Positions 1-8,723 of a stretch of DNA of 35,629 nt are shown one piece after another. The DNA is taken from assembly GCA_027063985.1 (NCBI GenBank), contig JAMOQN010000202.1, positions 1 to 35,629 of the forward strand, in the 5' to 3' direction. The translations under genes were made by a program, and so were the position numbers. Source of the stretch: Desulfohalobiaceae bacterium (lineage in GTDB: Bacteria; Desulfobacterota; Desulfovibrionia; Desulfovibrionales; Desulfothermaceae). Within the stretch, counting starts at the first letter, position 1, and each line of letters begins with the position of its first letter. Below the pieces are notes generated by a model, which saw only the letters and a program-made list of their open reading frames with translations, was not told where the DNA came from and did not search any database.

Positions 1-23
1 TTGTACAAGTTCCATAATATAAT

Positions 24-55
24 AAAAAAGGGCCAGGCATTTAGCCTGGCCCTTT
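24..55 (-). terminator. Rho-independent terminator of the porin gene
   Basis: Perfect 12-bp stem AAAGGGCCAGGC (27-38) / GCCTGGCCCTTT (44-55), 5-nt loop, U-tract on the minus-strand transcript. Confidence 0.9.
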
Positions 56-82
56 AGTGGCGTCAGGAATTATTAAATACAA

Positions 83-1552
83 TTAGAAGTCATAGGTAAA
101 ACCAAAGGTTACGAGATAAGCATCGTCATCTAGGTAATCTTTATTGTTATTCCATTTTTTCCATGTATCATCGTCCATATCTAAAGATGCATATCCAAGC
201 TCTAATACTGCAGCAAGGTTTTCATAGATTTTATATTTATTAGTGAGCATTACCTGGATAAATGAGTCTTCATCAGTTAACTGATAGGTAGTATACCCTT
301 GAGGTAAATAGTCTGGTCCATATTTTTTCACTAAATCACTATCATTCGTACCCTCACCATATTCAATGGCAAAGGTGGATTTAAGATTTTCAATGAAAGA
401 AATGTCTTTTAAGGCAAAACCAATCAACCAAAGTCCCTGGGGAGAATCTTGCACCAAGGAATAGTTATTGTCGTTAAATGGAAATGTAGTTGTTGATCCA
501 ACAGCAAATCCACCAGGTGTTCCCCATCCATCAGATGCAAGTACAGGAATAGTTTCACTGCCATCCCATGGATTATCATCATCTCCAGACATATAGAAGC
601 CATAAATAGATGGAGTCATATTGTCCATTTTGTAGTCTATGGAAAGGTCCACATACCAGCCCTCTCTATCACCAATATCATCACGGGTCTTTCCCAGATA
701 GGTTAATTCTGCATCACTATCGAGATTTCCATAAATAATATTACCCTTTACAACTATAGGCTGGAACATGGATATTTCATAAGCCATACCAGCATACCAG
801 AGGTCTGCAGAATCATTTTTTAAGCGAGCTCCTGGTATATTACCATCAAAATAAGCTTGTAGTCCTCCTGAATGCACATACACCTCACCACCATCTGGAA
901 GGGCCTTCTTCTCTATAGATACATAGGCTAGATAAGGTGTAATCTTTGTACCTTCCAATTTTACAGGCACTGACAAGAAAAATGCATCTATTGCTTGCTC
1001 ACTTTCACGGCCAATACCAGCCTTTTTTCCATCCTTATAATTCAACCAAGGTCTTGCCCATCCTAGGGTTATGCCAAACATATCATTTATTGGAGCAGTT
1101 ACAATTGCACCAGTGATATCGCCATTAAATACTGGGCTAACACCAAATGTTCCAGGAAGGGACATGCCCTGGGCACCAATTTTAAAGGTGATATCAGTAT
1201 TGGGCCATTTAAATGCAAGCATTGCCCTTTTTAATTCGGTATTAGTAGCAGTATCCATTCCAGCGCTTCCCTTACCATATCTAATACGATCGTCTCCATT
1301 ACCCCAAGTGGTGTCAAATTCAAGGGCCAATGTTGCCTTTAAATTCTCATTGGCAATAAAATCAAAATAAGGTCTCAGTCTTTGGGCTGCGGTAAATTCA
1401 CTGCCATCATTATCGTCATCAAAATTATAGTTTGTAACATGAGACACATAAGCCCTAAAATAACCATAAGTCTTAAGCTCTGTAGCAGATGCACACATGG
1501 CATAAGATAGGACAAATGCCCCTGCCAGAACTGCTAAAAGTAACTTCTTCAT
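83..1552 (-). CDS. Outer-membrane porin (Desulfovibrio-type homotrimeric porin-like)
   Basis: 489-aa ORF with signal peptide (MKKLLLAVLAGAFVLSYAMCASA), beta-strand/aromatic-rich sequence, C-terminal Phe (VTFGFTYDF); SD AAGGAGG upstream. Confidence 0.85.
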   Translation of the reverse strand: MKKLLLAVLAGAFVLSYAMCASATELKTYGYFRAYVSHVTNYNFDDDNDGSEFTAAQRLRPYFDFIANENLKATLALEFDTTWGNGDDRIRYGKGSAGMDTATNTELKRAMLAFKWPNTDITFKIGAQGMSLPGTFGVSPVFNGDITGAIVTAPINDMFGITLGWARPWLNYKDGKKAGIGRESEQAIDAFFLSVPVKLEGTKITPYLAYVSIEKKALPDGGEVYVHSGGLQAYFDGNIPGARLKNDSADLWYAGMAYEISMFQPIVVKGNIIYGNLDSDAELTYLGKTRDDIGDREGWYVDLSIDYKMDNMTPSIYGFYMSGDDDNPWDGSETIPVLASDGWGTPGGFAVGSTTTFPFNDNNYSLVQDSPQGLWLIGFALKDISFIENLKSTFAIEYGEGTNDSDLVKKYGPDYLPQGYTTYQLTDEDSFIQVMLTNKYKIYENLAAVLELGYASLDMDDDTWKKWNNNKDYLDDDAYLVTFGFTYDF

Positions 1553-1613
1553 ACCAAACTTCCTCCTTCTGCCTTTTTTTGTTAAACAAACCTGACGCCA
1601 CCAACGACCAAAA

Positions 1614-1641
1614 AATATAAACAGGTTCTAAATAAAATCAA
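1614..1641 (-). promoter_or_regulatory. Putative sigma70-type promoter of the porin
   Basis: On the minus strand: TTGATT (1641-1636), 16-nt spacer, TATATT (1619-1614); predicted TSS around 1607. Confidence 0.5.
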
Positions 1642-1658
1642 GCAAAATTTTGCAGAAA

Positions 1659-1692
1659 GTAAAAATTTTTTTACTGTAAAATTTTTTTTACT
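1659..1692. promoter_or_regulatory. Tandem pair of 17-bp near-palindromes upstream of the porin promoter
   Basis: GTAAAAATTTTTTTACT (1659-1675) directly followed by GTAAAATTTTTTTTACT (1676-1692). Confidence 0.45.
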
Positions 1693-1797
1693 CAAAATTC
1701 CTATTAATTTTAAATATTATATCTGATATAGACAAAGAAAATAATTTGTAGCATCCTTAGACATATCAAGGGTTAAATAAACTCCAAAGGTGAATTT

Positions 1798-4700
1798 ATG
1801 ATGACAAAAAAGAAAATTTTTCAGGCTATATTCTTCTCTCTTTTGTCAATTTTCATCTTTTATTTATCTTTGAGCGTTACCCTAAATAACTTCTTACCCA
1901 CACTCACGTCAAAAATAAATAAGATCCAAAAAAATCTTATTTCATACGACAAAGTGGACTTAGAGCTATTTCCATATCCTGGGATTAAAATATCCAATTT
2001 AAAAATAAAAATTGAAAAAACAATAAAACTTAAATTTAAGAGAACTGATATTTTTGTGAACTTCGTAGGTCTCCCCTCCCATAAATTTCTTGGCATAAAA
2101 GCGAGTTTTGGAACTATTTTTCTCTATAATCTGGATCTTACCCAAAGAAAACAAAACAAATCCTTTTCTATCCCCAAAATTCCAGTGGAATTTATAGAGC
2201 TGTCAAATATCTCTGCAAACACCAAGCTAAACGAACTGGACCTTAAGCTGAACAAAGTTTATACCTTTATTTCCCTGAAAAAAGATAAAATTAGCCTAAA
2301 ATGCAGAGGTAAATCAAATCTAACAAAAAATTTCAATATTGAGGGACAACTAACTAAAGATCAAAAAGGAATAAGTGCCAAGCTCCACCAGCTTGACTTA
2401 AATAAGTTATTTAAAATACTCCCCCAAAATTATTCATATTTTAAAGACATCTCTGGGCTAATTAATACAGACATTAGGCTTGAGATAAAAGACAAACAAA
2501 TAACAGCAAAAATTAACACAACTTCAAGGGAACTGCATCTAGGCAATAAAATTGAGAAACTGGAATTAAAACTAGCAGCCCTAATAGATAACAAGACACA
2601 CCTAAGCAAAATCATTATAAAAAACTTCCACACCAAATATCCATATATAAATATTGCAGGAAAAATAGAAAGCTCTCCAAATAAAACAAATGTTAAAATA
2701 ACAGGCCAGAAAATAAATATCTCCAATTTGATAGAATTTTACAAAAAATTTCCTTTAAAAAACCCTATTTTAGACACTGTGTTTTCAATTGCCAAAGGTG
2801 GGATCTTGTATAACAGCTCCTTTGATCTGGAAAAAATAAATCATAAGAGTACCTGGAGTCTTGGAGGAGAATGTGCAGATACAGATGTCTTGATACCCTA
2901 TTTTAAACTTCCGCTAAAAAAAGTCTCTGCAAAAATAAATATCAAAAACAACGTTCTTATGTGTAGAGAAATAAAAGGATTTTATAGAAATTCAAAGATT
3001 CAAAATGGATATTTAGACCTTGGTTTAAATAAAGATTTAACTCCTTTTGTTATTAATACGCACATTTATTTTGATTTAAAGGACCTAAATCCACTTTTAA
3101 ATATACTCCAGGTATCTGATAAAATTACCAATGAACTAGAAAAATTAAATATCAATTCTGGCAATTGCACAGGAATTTTTACCTTAAACAAAAATTCAAA
3201 CAAATACTTATGGAAGGTAATTACCAAAAAAATTAATATGAATGCAAAAGTAAAAAATACCCCTCTAAAGCTTAATGCTGATCTTTTTTCCATTACAAAT
3301 GGCAATATTTATGTAAAAAATGCAAATATAAATCTGAAAAGGTCTAGATTAAAAAATGTAGTTTTAAGTACAGATTTCAATTCAAAGGATATAAAATTGC
3401 TATTAAATAATTCAAAAATAGATATAAAAGAAATAAAAGATGTCTTTAACAATTTTTTTCCATTAAATAATAGACTTAACATAATAGGGAGTCTGTTTTT
3501 AAACAAATTAAAAGTCCACTACAATTACCATCAAAAGAAACTAGAAGACTATCTATTCCTTGGATCAATATCTTATTTAAGAATAAAGGAGTTAAATTTA
3601 AAAAACAAGCTACCCAAAAAAATTAATGTCTCAGTATCAGGTGGCAATTTTTCTATATTACCACAAAATTTAAAGTTAACATCCGTTACAATTAACACCC
3701 TAAAATCAAAAATAAAATTAAATTATCTGAAATTAATGGGTAACGTAGAAAGTCCTAAGTCAGTAAAAATGGAATTTTCAGGAGACATATCTAAGGAAGC
3801 TCAAGAAATCTTAAAAAAAATTAACCCCTATATGAAATTCATAAAAACAAATAAAAGCCTTCACTTAAGGCAAATGAAATTTAATATGACCAGCCAGGAT
3901 ATAAAGGTCAATGGAGATATGATATTAAACGGGATTTTTACTAACTTACAGGTAGAAAAAAATCCTCAAAAATTTTCTTCTGAGCTTAGTTTAAGCTACA
4001 ATGCTACAAAATGTAGCATTCAATTTAACAAACAAAAAGAAAAAATCTTTATTAATTTCAAAGGAAAATTAACACACAATGCAGTAGATAGACTACTTGT
4101 AAAAAATCCTTATTTAAAAGATAAAATCGCTGGTAATTTTAGTTTAAATTTTTCTTTAAATCCATTTTACATTATAAATTCCAATGGGTTCATAAATATA
4201 AATTCCATGACCATTGCTCCTGATTTAGGGTTATCAATAAACCAACTCAGTGCGAACTCCAACAACAATGTGATTTTAATTAAAAAATCTTTAATTTATT
4301 TATTTAAGGACAAGATAAATTTATACGGGAAGATACATTTAATAAAGGGACGCAATAACATAAATATAAGACTAAAATCCCATACATTACATCTTGATCC
4401 TTTAATTAATAAATTTAGCAAAAAACATTCTACTAACTCAAATGTAAAATTAACAGGAACTGTTTACTTTAATATTAAAAACACTTTTTATAAAAAGCGT
4501 GTTATCAGAGATATAGATGGAAAAATACTAATTAACAATGGTTTTAAAGAATTAAGGATATACAAAGGTTTTTTGTGTGCATTACCAATAAAAGCTGTTT
4601 TAAAAAATGATAAAAAGACAAAAAAACTAGATGTAAAGATATCCTCACCAAATTTTCCCATACAAGATACGTTACAATGCCTTGTATCTAGCCAAAAGAA

Positions 4701-5289
4701 ATCGATTACTGGAACATCAAAAATAAAGATAACTCTCCATGCAGATCTAAATGATAATCCTATTAAAACCCTTAATGGAGATTTTTTCTTTGAATCAAAA
4801 GATGGTAAGATCTTTAAACTCACATTAATATCCCAGATCCTGAGTATCATAAATTCAACAGAAATATTTTTTGGCAAAATTCCAGACCTGGGAAAAGTGG
4901 GTTTTAAATATACAGACCTCCAGGCAATAGGTATCATTAAACACGGATGCCTGATATTAAAAAAATCCTACCTAAACGCTACCAATATGGAGCTTGCCTT
5001 TCATGGAAACATTGATTTAAATACAAAAAAAGTAGATTTAATAGTCCTATTTTCCCCTTTAAAGACAGTTGATCGGCTCGTGAAAAAGATTCCTATTCTG
5101 CGAAATATAACTGGCGGAAATTTGGTAGTAATTCCCTTTCAGGCCAAGGGCACAATTGACAATCCAATAATAATTCCCTTATCTCCCAAGGCAGTTGGGT
5201 CTGAGGTCGTAAAAATCTTAAAAAACACCATAAAATTGCCATTTACCATATTTCAGCCAATTCGACCTCATAAAATAAATGAAAAATAA
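1798..5289 (+). CDS. AsmA/TamB-like large periplasmic/envelope protein
   Basis: 1163-aa ORF with one N-terminal TM; repetitive beta-rich sequence; AsmA-like C-terminal region (LNATNMELAFHGNIDLNTKKVDLIVLFSPL...). Confidence 0.75.
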   Translation: MMTKKKIFQAIFFSLLSIFIFYLSLSVTLNNFLPTLTSKINKIQKNLISYDKVDLELFPYPGIKISNLKIKIEKTIKLKFKRTDIFVNFVGLPSHKFLGIKASFGTIFLYNLDLTQRKQNKSFSIPKIPVEFIELSNISANTKLNELDLKLNKVYTFISLKKDKISLKCRGKSNLTKNFNIEGQLTKDQKGISAKLHQLDLNKLFKILPQNYSYFKDISGLINTDIRLEIKDKQITAKINTTSRELHLGNKIEKLELKLAALIDNKTHLSKIIIKNFHTKYPYINIAGKIESSPNKTNVKITGQKINISNLIEFYKKFPLKNPILDTVFSIAKGGILYNSSFDLEKINHKSTWSLGGECADTDVLIPYFKLPLKKVSAKINIKNNVLMCREIKGFYRNSKIQNGYLDLGLNKDLTPFVINTHIYFDLKDLNPLLNILQVSDKITNELEKLNINSGNCTGIFTLNKNSNKYLWKVITKKINMNAKVKNTPLKLNADLFSITNGNIYVKNANINLKRSRLKNVVLSTDFNSKDIKLLLNNSKIDIKEIKDVFNNFFPLNNRLNIIGSLFLNKLKVHYNYHQKKLEDYLFLGSISYLRIKELNLKNKLPKKINVSVSGGNFSILPQNLKLTSVTINTLKSKIKLNYLKLMGNVESPKSVKMEFSGDISKEAQEILKKINPYMKFIKTNKSLHLRQMKFNMTSQDIKVNGDMILNGIFTNLQVEKNPQKFSSELSLSYNATKCSIQFNKQKEKIFINFKGKLTHNAVDRLLVKNPYLKDKIAGNFSLNFSLNPFYIINSNGFININSMTIAPDLGLSINQLSANSNNNVILIKKSLIYLFKDKINLYGKIHLIKGRNNINIRLKSHTLHLDPLINKFSKKHSTNSNVKLTGTVYFNIKNTFYKKRVIRDIDGKILINNGFKELRIYKGFLCALPIKAVLKNDKKTKKLDVKISSPNFPIQDTLQCLVSSQKKSITGTSKIKITLHADLNDNPIKTLNGDFFFESKDGKIFKLTLISQILSIINSTEIFFGKIPDLGKVGFKYTDLQAIGIIKHGCLILKKSYLNATNMELAFHGNIDLNTKKVDLIVLFSPLKTVDRLVKKIPILRNITGGNLVVIPFQAKGTIDNPIIIPLSPKAVGSEVVKILKNTIKLPFTIFQPIRPHKINEK

Positions 5290-5298
5290 GGAACTTTT

Positions 5299-6216
5299 AT
5301 GGAAAAAAATTTTCATTCTCTTCCAAAAAACGCCAAATGTACAAGATGTAAAAAACAGGCTATCTTGAGGCTTCCATCCCATAATGCCAAATTTTGTAGA
5401 GAATGTTTTATCCATTTTTTTGAAACTGCAGTTATAAGGGCAATGAAAAAAATAAAAGTCCCCAAAGATACTCCAATTATGGTGGCTGTGTCTGGAGGAA
5501 AGGATTCCTTGGTCCTTTGGGATATTTTAAATCGACTTGGATACAAGACTAAGGGCATACACATAGACCTTGGAATAGATGAGTTTTCACAAAAGTCCAT
5601 TGAGGCCATTGAGAAATTTGCTAAACAGAGGAACCTGGAGTGGATTAAATATGATTTAAAAGATTTTGTTGGTCATAGCATGGTTGAAATACACAAAAAA
5701 ATTAGAAGAAAAATATGCTCTTTTTGTGGCAAATTAAAAAGACAACTTCTAGATATAGCAACTGTAGCAGAAGGTTTTAAGGTAGTGGCCACAGGCCACA
5801 ACTTAGACGATGAAGCTGGCCGTCTTCTGGGAAATTTACTTGGAAAACGTCTTCAATATGTAAAAAAAACATACCCATATTTACCTTCGCCCCACCCCAA
5901 AATACCAGCCAAGATAAAACCATTATATCGACTGGAAATAAAAGAGATCTTGATTTATGCAGAACTAAACTCAATACAACCTGTTGAGATTGACTGCCCC
6001 CTGTCTAAAGGGGCAACTTCAAGAAAATTTAAAATGGCACTTGATCTTCTAGAAGACCAAATGCCAGGCATAAAGAGGAATTTTCTATTTAGTTATATTG
6101 AAGACAACAAGCCAATAGATACGTTTGAAAATTACAATGAATGCAAAATTTGCGGCTACCCCACATACTTAGAGTTATGCAATCTATGTAACATTAAAAA
6201 ACAACTTAGCTCATGA
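5299..6216 (+). CDS. tRNA 2-thiolation protein of the TtuA/TtcA/Ncs6 family
   Basis: PP-loop SGGKDS; N-terminal CTRCKK...CREC and C-terminal CKICGYPTYLELCNLC zinc-finger motifs; central CSFCG cysteines. Confidence 0.85.
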   Translation: MEKNFHSLPKNAKCTRCKKQAILRLPSHNAKFCRECFIHFFETAVIRAMKKIKVPKDTPIMVAVSGGKDSLVLWDILNRLGYKTKGIHIDLGIDEFSQKSIEAIEKFAKQRNLEWIKYDLKDFVGHSMVEIHKKIRRKICSFCGKLKRQLLDIATVAEGFKVVATGHNLDDEAGRLLGNLLGKRLQYVKKTYPYLPSPHPKIPAKIKPLYRLEIKEILIYAELNSIQPVEIDCPLSKGATSRKFKMALDLLEDQMPGIKRNFLFSYIEDNKPIDTFENYNECKICGYPTYLELCNLCNIKKQLSS

Positions 6217-6689
6217 AACAGGCATCTGAGATTATCTTGGATATAATTGATAAAAAAGGAGGAAGAGAAAAATTTGCCCTAATTCGCCTCTGGAAGAATT
6301 GGGAAAAGGTCTTGGGTAAAGACTTGGCACAACTTGCAAGGCCTATTGGAACCAAAGGAAAAACAGTGATAATAGGGGTAGAAGACAGCATACTTATGCA
6401 AGAACTTACCTTTTATTCTCCAGATATTTTAAAAAAAATTAATCAATTTCTAGGAAACGAATTATTTGACAAAATCACATATAAATTGTTAGAAGACAAA
6501 GCTCCTCTTGACTCTATTGTTTTAGAGAAAAAAGAAAAACAGGGGAAAGATAAGATCAAAATTCCAGATATTGTTGGATATTTAAGGGAAAGTATTTCCC
6601 CAAAAAGTCCAGTATATAAGGCCTATATAAAATATTTAGAATGCATTGAGAAAATAAAAAACCTTAAGGAGGAGTCCCATAATGAGTGA
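6213..6689 (+). CDS. DUF721 (DciA-like) family protein
   Basis: W-x5-LG...A.P...G..L.V.V..S.....L.......L...LN-like pattern typical of DUF721; 4-bp overlap with upstream gene. Confidence 0.65.
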   Translation: MKQASEIILDIIDKKGGREKFALIRLWKNWEKVLGKDLAQLARPIGTKGKTVIIGVEDSILMQELTFYSPDILKKINQFLGNELFDKITYKLLEDKAPLDSIVLEKKEKQGKDKIKIPDIVGYLRESISPKSPVYKAYIKYLECIEKIKNLKEESHNE

Positions 6690-7029
6690 GGAAATTACCC
6701 TGGAGTCCTTGGAACTAAAAAAGCCATTGGAAAAAATGACTGCAAAAGAGCTCAGGCAGCTTGCAATGGAAAAGATTCCCCAAATTGTTGGGGCATCAGG
6801 TATGCAAAAAGAAGAACTATTGTCAAAGATCAAAGAAGTACTTGGCATTGAAGAACAAGGAGCTGTTTCTCCATACAAAGAACAAATTTCAGAGTTAAAA
6901 AGAGAAATAAAAAGACTCAGACAGGCAAAATTAGAAATACCAAGAAAAAACAGAAAGGAAAGAGACAAGATTAGAAAACAAATTAAGAAACTTAGAAGAA
7001 AAACTAGAATTTTAGCCAGTGCCAGTTAA
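6682..7029 (+). CDS. Rho_N (Rho termination factor N-terminal)-like domain protein with basic coiled coil
   Basis: MTAKELRQLAMEKIPQIVGASGMQKEELLSKIKEVLG resembles Rho_N; highly basic helical C-terminus. Confidence 0.7.
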   Translation: MSEEITLESLELKKPLEKMTAKELRQLAMEKIPQIVGASGMQKEELLSKIKEVLGIEEQGAVSPYKEQISELKREIKRLRQAKLEIPRKNRKERDKIRKQIKKLRRKTRILASAS

Positions 7030-7036
7030 AAAATAC

Positions 7037-7065
7037 TTGACAGGTGAAATAAAAATCTATATGTT
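7037..7065 (+). promoter_or_regulatory. Promoter of the tRNA pair
   Basis: TTGACA (7037-7042), 17-nt spacer, TATGTT (7060-7065), just upstream of tRNA-Gln. Confidence 0.75.
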
Positions 7066-7080
7066 CTCTTTCTCGTTGAT

Positions 7081-7151
7081 TGGGGGATCGTCTAGTGGCA
7101 GGACGCTGGGTTCTGGCCCCAGTAGCCGGGGTTCGAATCCCTGTCCCCCAG
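7081..7151 (+). tRNA. tRNA-Gln (anticodon CTG)
   Basis: Acceptor TGGGGGA/TCCCCCA, anticodon arm CTGGG-TTCTGGC-CCCAG, T-arm GGTTCGAATCC, discriminator G. Confidence 0.95.
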
Positions 7152-7167
7152 TTAAGTTCTCAAAAAA

Positions 7168-7242
7168 GTCCCCATCGTCTAGCTCGGTCTAGGACACCGG
7201 CCTTTCACGCCGGCGACAGGGGTTCAAATCCCCTTGGGGACG
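7168..7242 (+). tRNA. tRNA-Glu (anticodon TTC)
   Basis: Acceptor GTCCCCA/TGGGGAC, anticodon arm CCGGC-CTTTCAC-GCCGG, T-loop GGTTCAAATCC. Confidence 0.95.
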
Positions 7243-7300
7243 TTAAAGAAAATCAGGACGCTAGAAAGAACCTACATTAATATTCACCCTGGTTGGCAGT

Positions 7301-7326
7301 CCTGACCGTAAATCCTGACCGTAAAT
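7301..7326 (+). repeat. Perfect 13-bp tandem duplication
   Basis: CCTGACCGTAAAT (7301-7313) repeated immediately at 7314-7326. Confidence 0.9.
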
Positions 7327-7329
7327 TTT

Positions 7330-7360
7330 AAAAAGCCTCTATTTTATTAGAGGCTTTTTT
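7330..7360. terminator. Bidirectional Rho-independent terminator between tRNA-Glu and hemA
   Basis: 12-bp stem AAAAAGCCTCTA / TAGAGGCTTTTT, 6-nt loop, flanking A/T tracts on both sides. Confidence 0.9.
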
Positions 7361-7429
7361 ATTTTTTGAGTCAAAAAACAATAAATAAACATCAGACTAC
7401 TCAATCTCACTCATACTTTTACTTTGGAG

Positions 7430-8710
7430 CTACTTTTCATCCAATTTAAAAATATCCCTTATTAAGGATGTATATTCCCTTACATCCACTCTTTCCCTTT
7501 TAGATTTGTTTTTTAAAAAAGAAATTGGATAGTGGGAAAATTTTTTTATTAGAGATGAGGCCAGTGTCTTTAATATCTCTTCAGCTTCAGGATCCTGTGT
7601 TAATTTTCCAAGCCTCTTAAAACTCTTTTTTACTTCTGCTTCTGCTATATCTTCAAATTTGTCAATTAAGTCCTTAATTGTGGGATTTAGAGACAAAGAC
7701 CTTAGCCATGTTTCAAATTTTTGTACTTCTTCCTTTATAATAGACCTTGCTATTTCAGCTTCCCTTGCCCTCTTCTCTAAATTTTCAGATACAACATCCT
7801 TTAAATCATCAATGTCATAAAGATAGACATTGTCTAAGTTATTTACATCAGGGTCAATATCACGTGGAACTGCTATATCAATAAAAAACATTGGTCTATA
7901 TTTTCTCTTCTTAATAATAACCTTCATATCCCTTTGATGTATAATAGGTTCACTTGCTCCAGTAGAAGTGATTATTATATCCCTATCAACTAAGAGATCA
8001 AAAAGTTGAGAGAAGGAATACCCAACTCCACCAAATCTCTTTGCAAGTTCCTTTGCACGGGAAAGTGTTCTATTTACTACTACAATGTCTTTTACTCCTG
8101 AATTGATTAGATGTTGAGCTGCCAGCTCTGCCATTTCCCCAGCACCTATTAACATGGCCTTTTTATTATCTAAATCAGAAAAAATCCTCTTTGCAAGCTC
8201 TACTGCTGCATAACTAATGGATACTGCACTATGGGCTATTTTTGTCTCGGTTCTAATGCGCTTTGCAACAGAAAATGATCTGTGCATGAGTCTGTTTAAA
8301 ATAGATTTCGTAGTCTTACTGTCAGCTGCTATTTTATAGGCTTCTTTTAATTGGCCAAGGATCTGGGGCTCACCTACTACCATTGAATCTAAACTGGCTG
8401 CCACTTCAAATATATGAAAAATTGCATCCTTGTCCTTGTATGAATAAATGCAGGGCAAAAGATGCTCTTTTTGCTCACCACATAAAAAAGCCCATCTCTC
8501 AATCACCCAAGGGGTAGGATCTATTTCTTTTTTACCCACAAAAATTATCTCTACCCTATTGCAGGTTGAAAGACATAGGATTTCGTCTATTAAATTGTTA
8601 GAGACGTCTAAAAAATCTCGTGGTGACACACCTGTTAAAGCAAATCTCTCACGAACCTCAACAGGCGCTGTCTTGTGATTTATTCCAATTAGATATATAT
8701 GCTTTTCCAT
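7430..8710 (-). CDS. hemA: Glutamyl-tRNA reductase
   Basis: GINHKTAPVEVRERFA, LSTCNRVEI, GEPQILGQLKEAY, GAGEMAELAAQHL motifs. Confidence 0.97.
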   Translation of the reverse strand: MEKHIYLIGINHKTAPVEVRERFALTGVSPRDFLDVSNNLIDEILCLSTCNRVEIIFVGKKEIDPTPWVIERWAFLCGEQKEHLLPCIYSYKDKDAIFHIFEVAASLDSMVVGEPQILGQLKEAYKIAADSKTTKSILNRLMHRSFSVAKRIRTETKIAHSAVSISYAAVELAKRIFSDLDNKKAMLIGAGEMAELAAQHLINSGVKDIVVVNRTLSRAKELAKRFGGVGYSFSQLFDLLVDRDIIITSTGASEPIIHQRDMKVIIKKRKYRPMFFIDIAVPRDIDPDVNNLDNVYLYDIDDLKDVVSENLEKRAREAEIARSIIKEEVQKFETWLRSLSLNPTIKDLIDKFEDIAEAEVKKSFKRLGKLTQDPEAEEILKTLASSLIKKFSHYPISFLKNKSKRERVDVREYTSLIRDIFKLDEK

Positions 8711-8723
8711 ATCAAGTCCTAAA

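Noticed and set aside
1071-1370. 99-aa plus-strand ORF inside the porin gene
   Set aside because: Antisense to a well-supported porin CDS, no SD and no recognisable domain; a shadow ORF.
57-1601. Inverted repeat as terminal repeats of a transposon carrying the porin
   Set aside because: Promoter and terminator lie outside the repeats, no target-site duplication is evident and there is no transposase; kept instead as an RNA-pairing or inversion hypothesis.
7080-7280. 66-aa ORF across the tRNA region
   Set aside because: Translates the two tRNA genes; not a protein gene.
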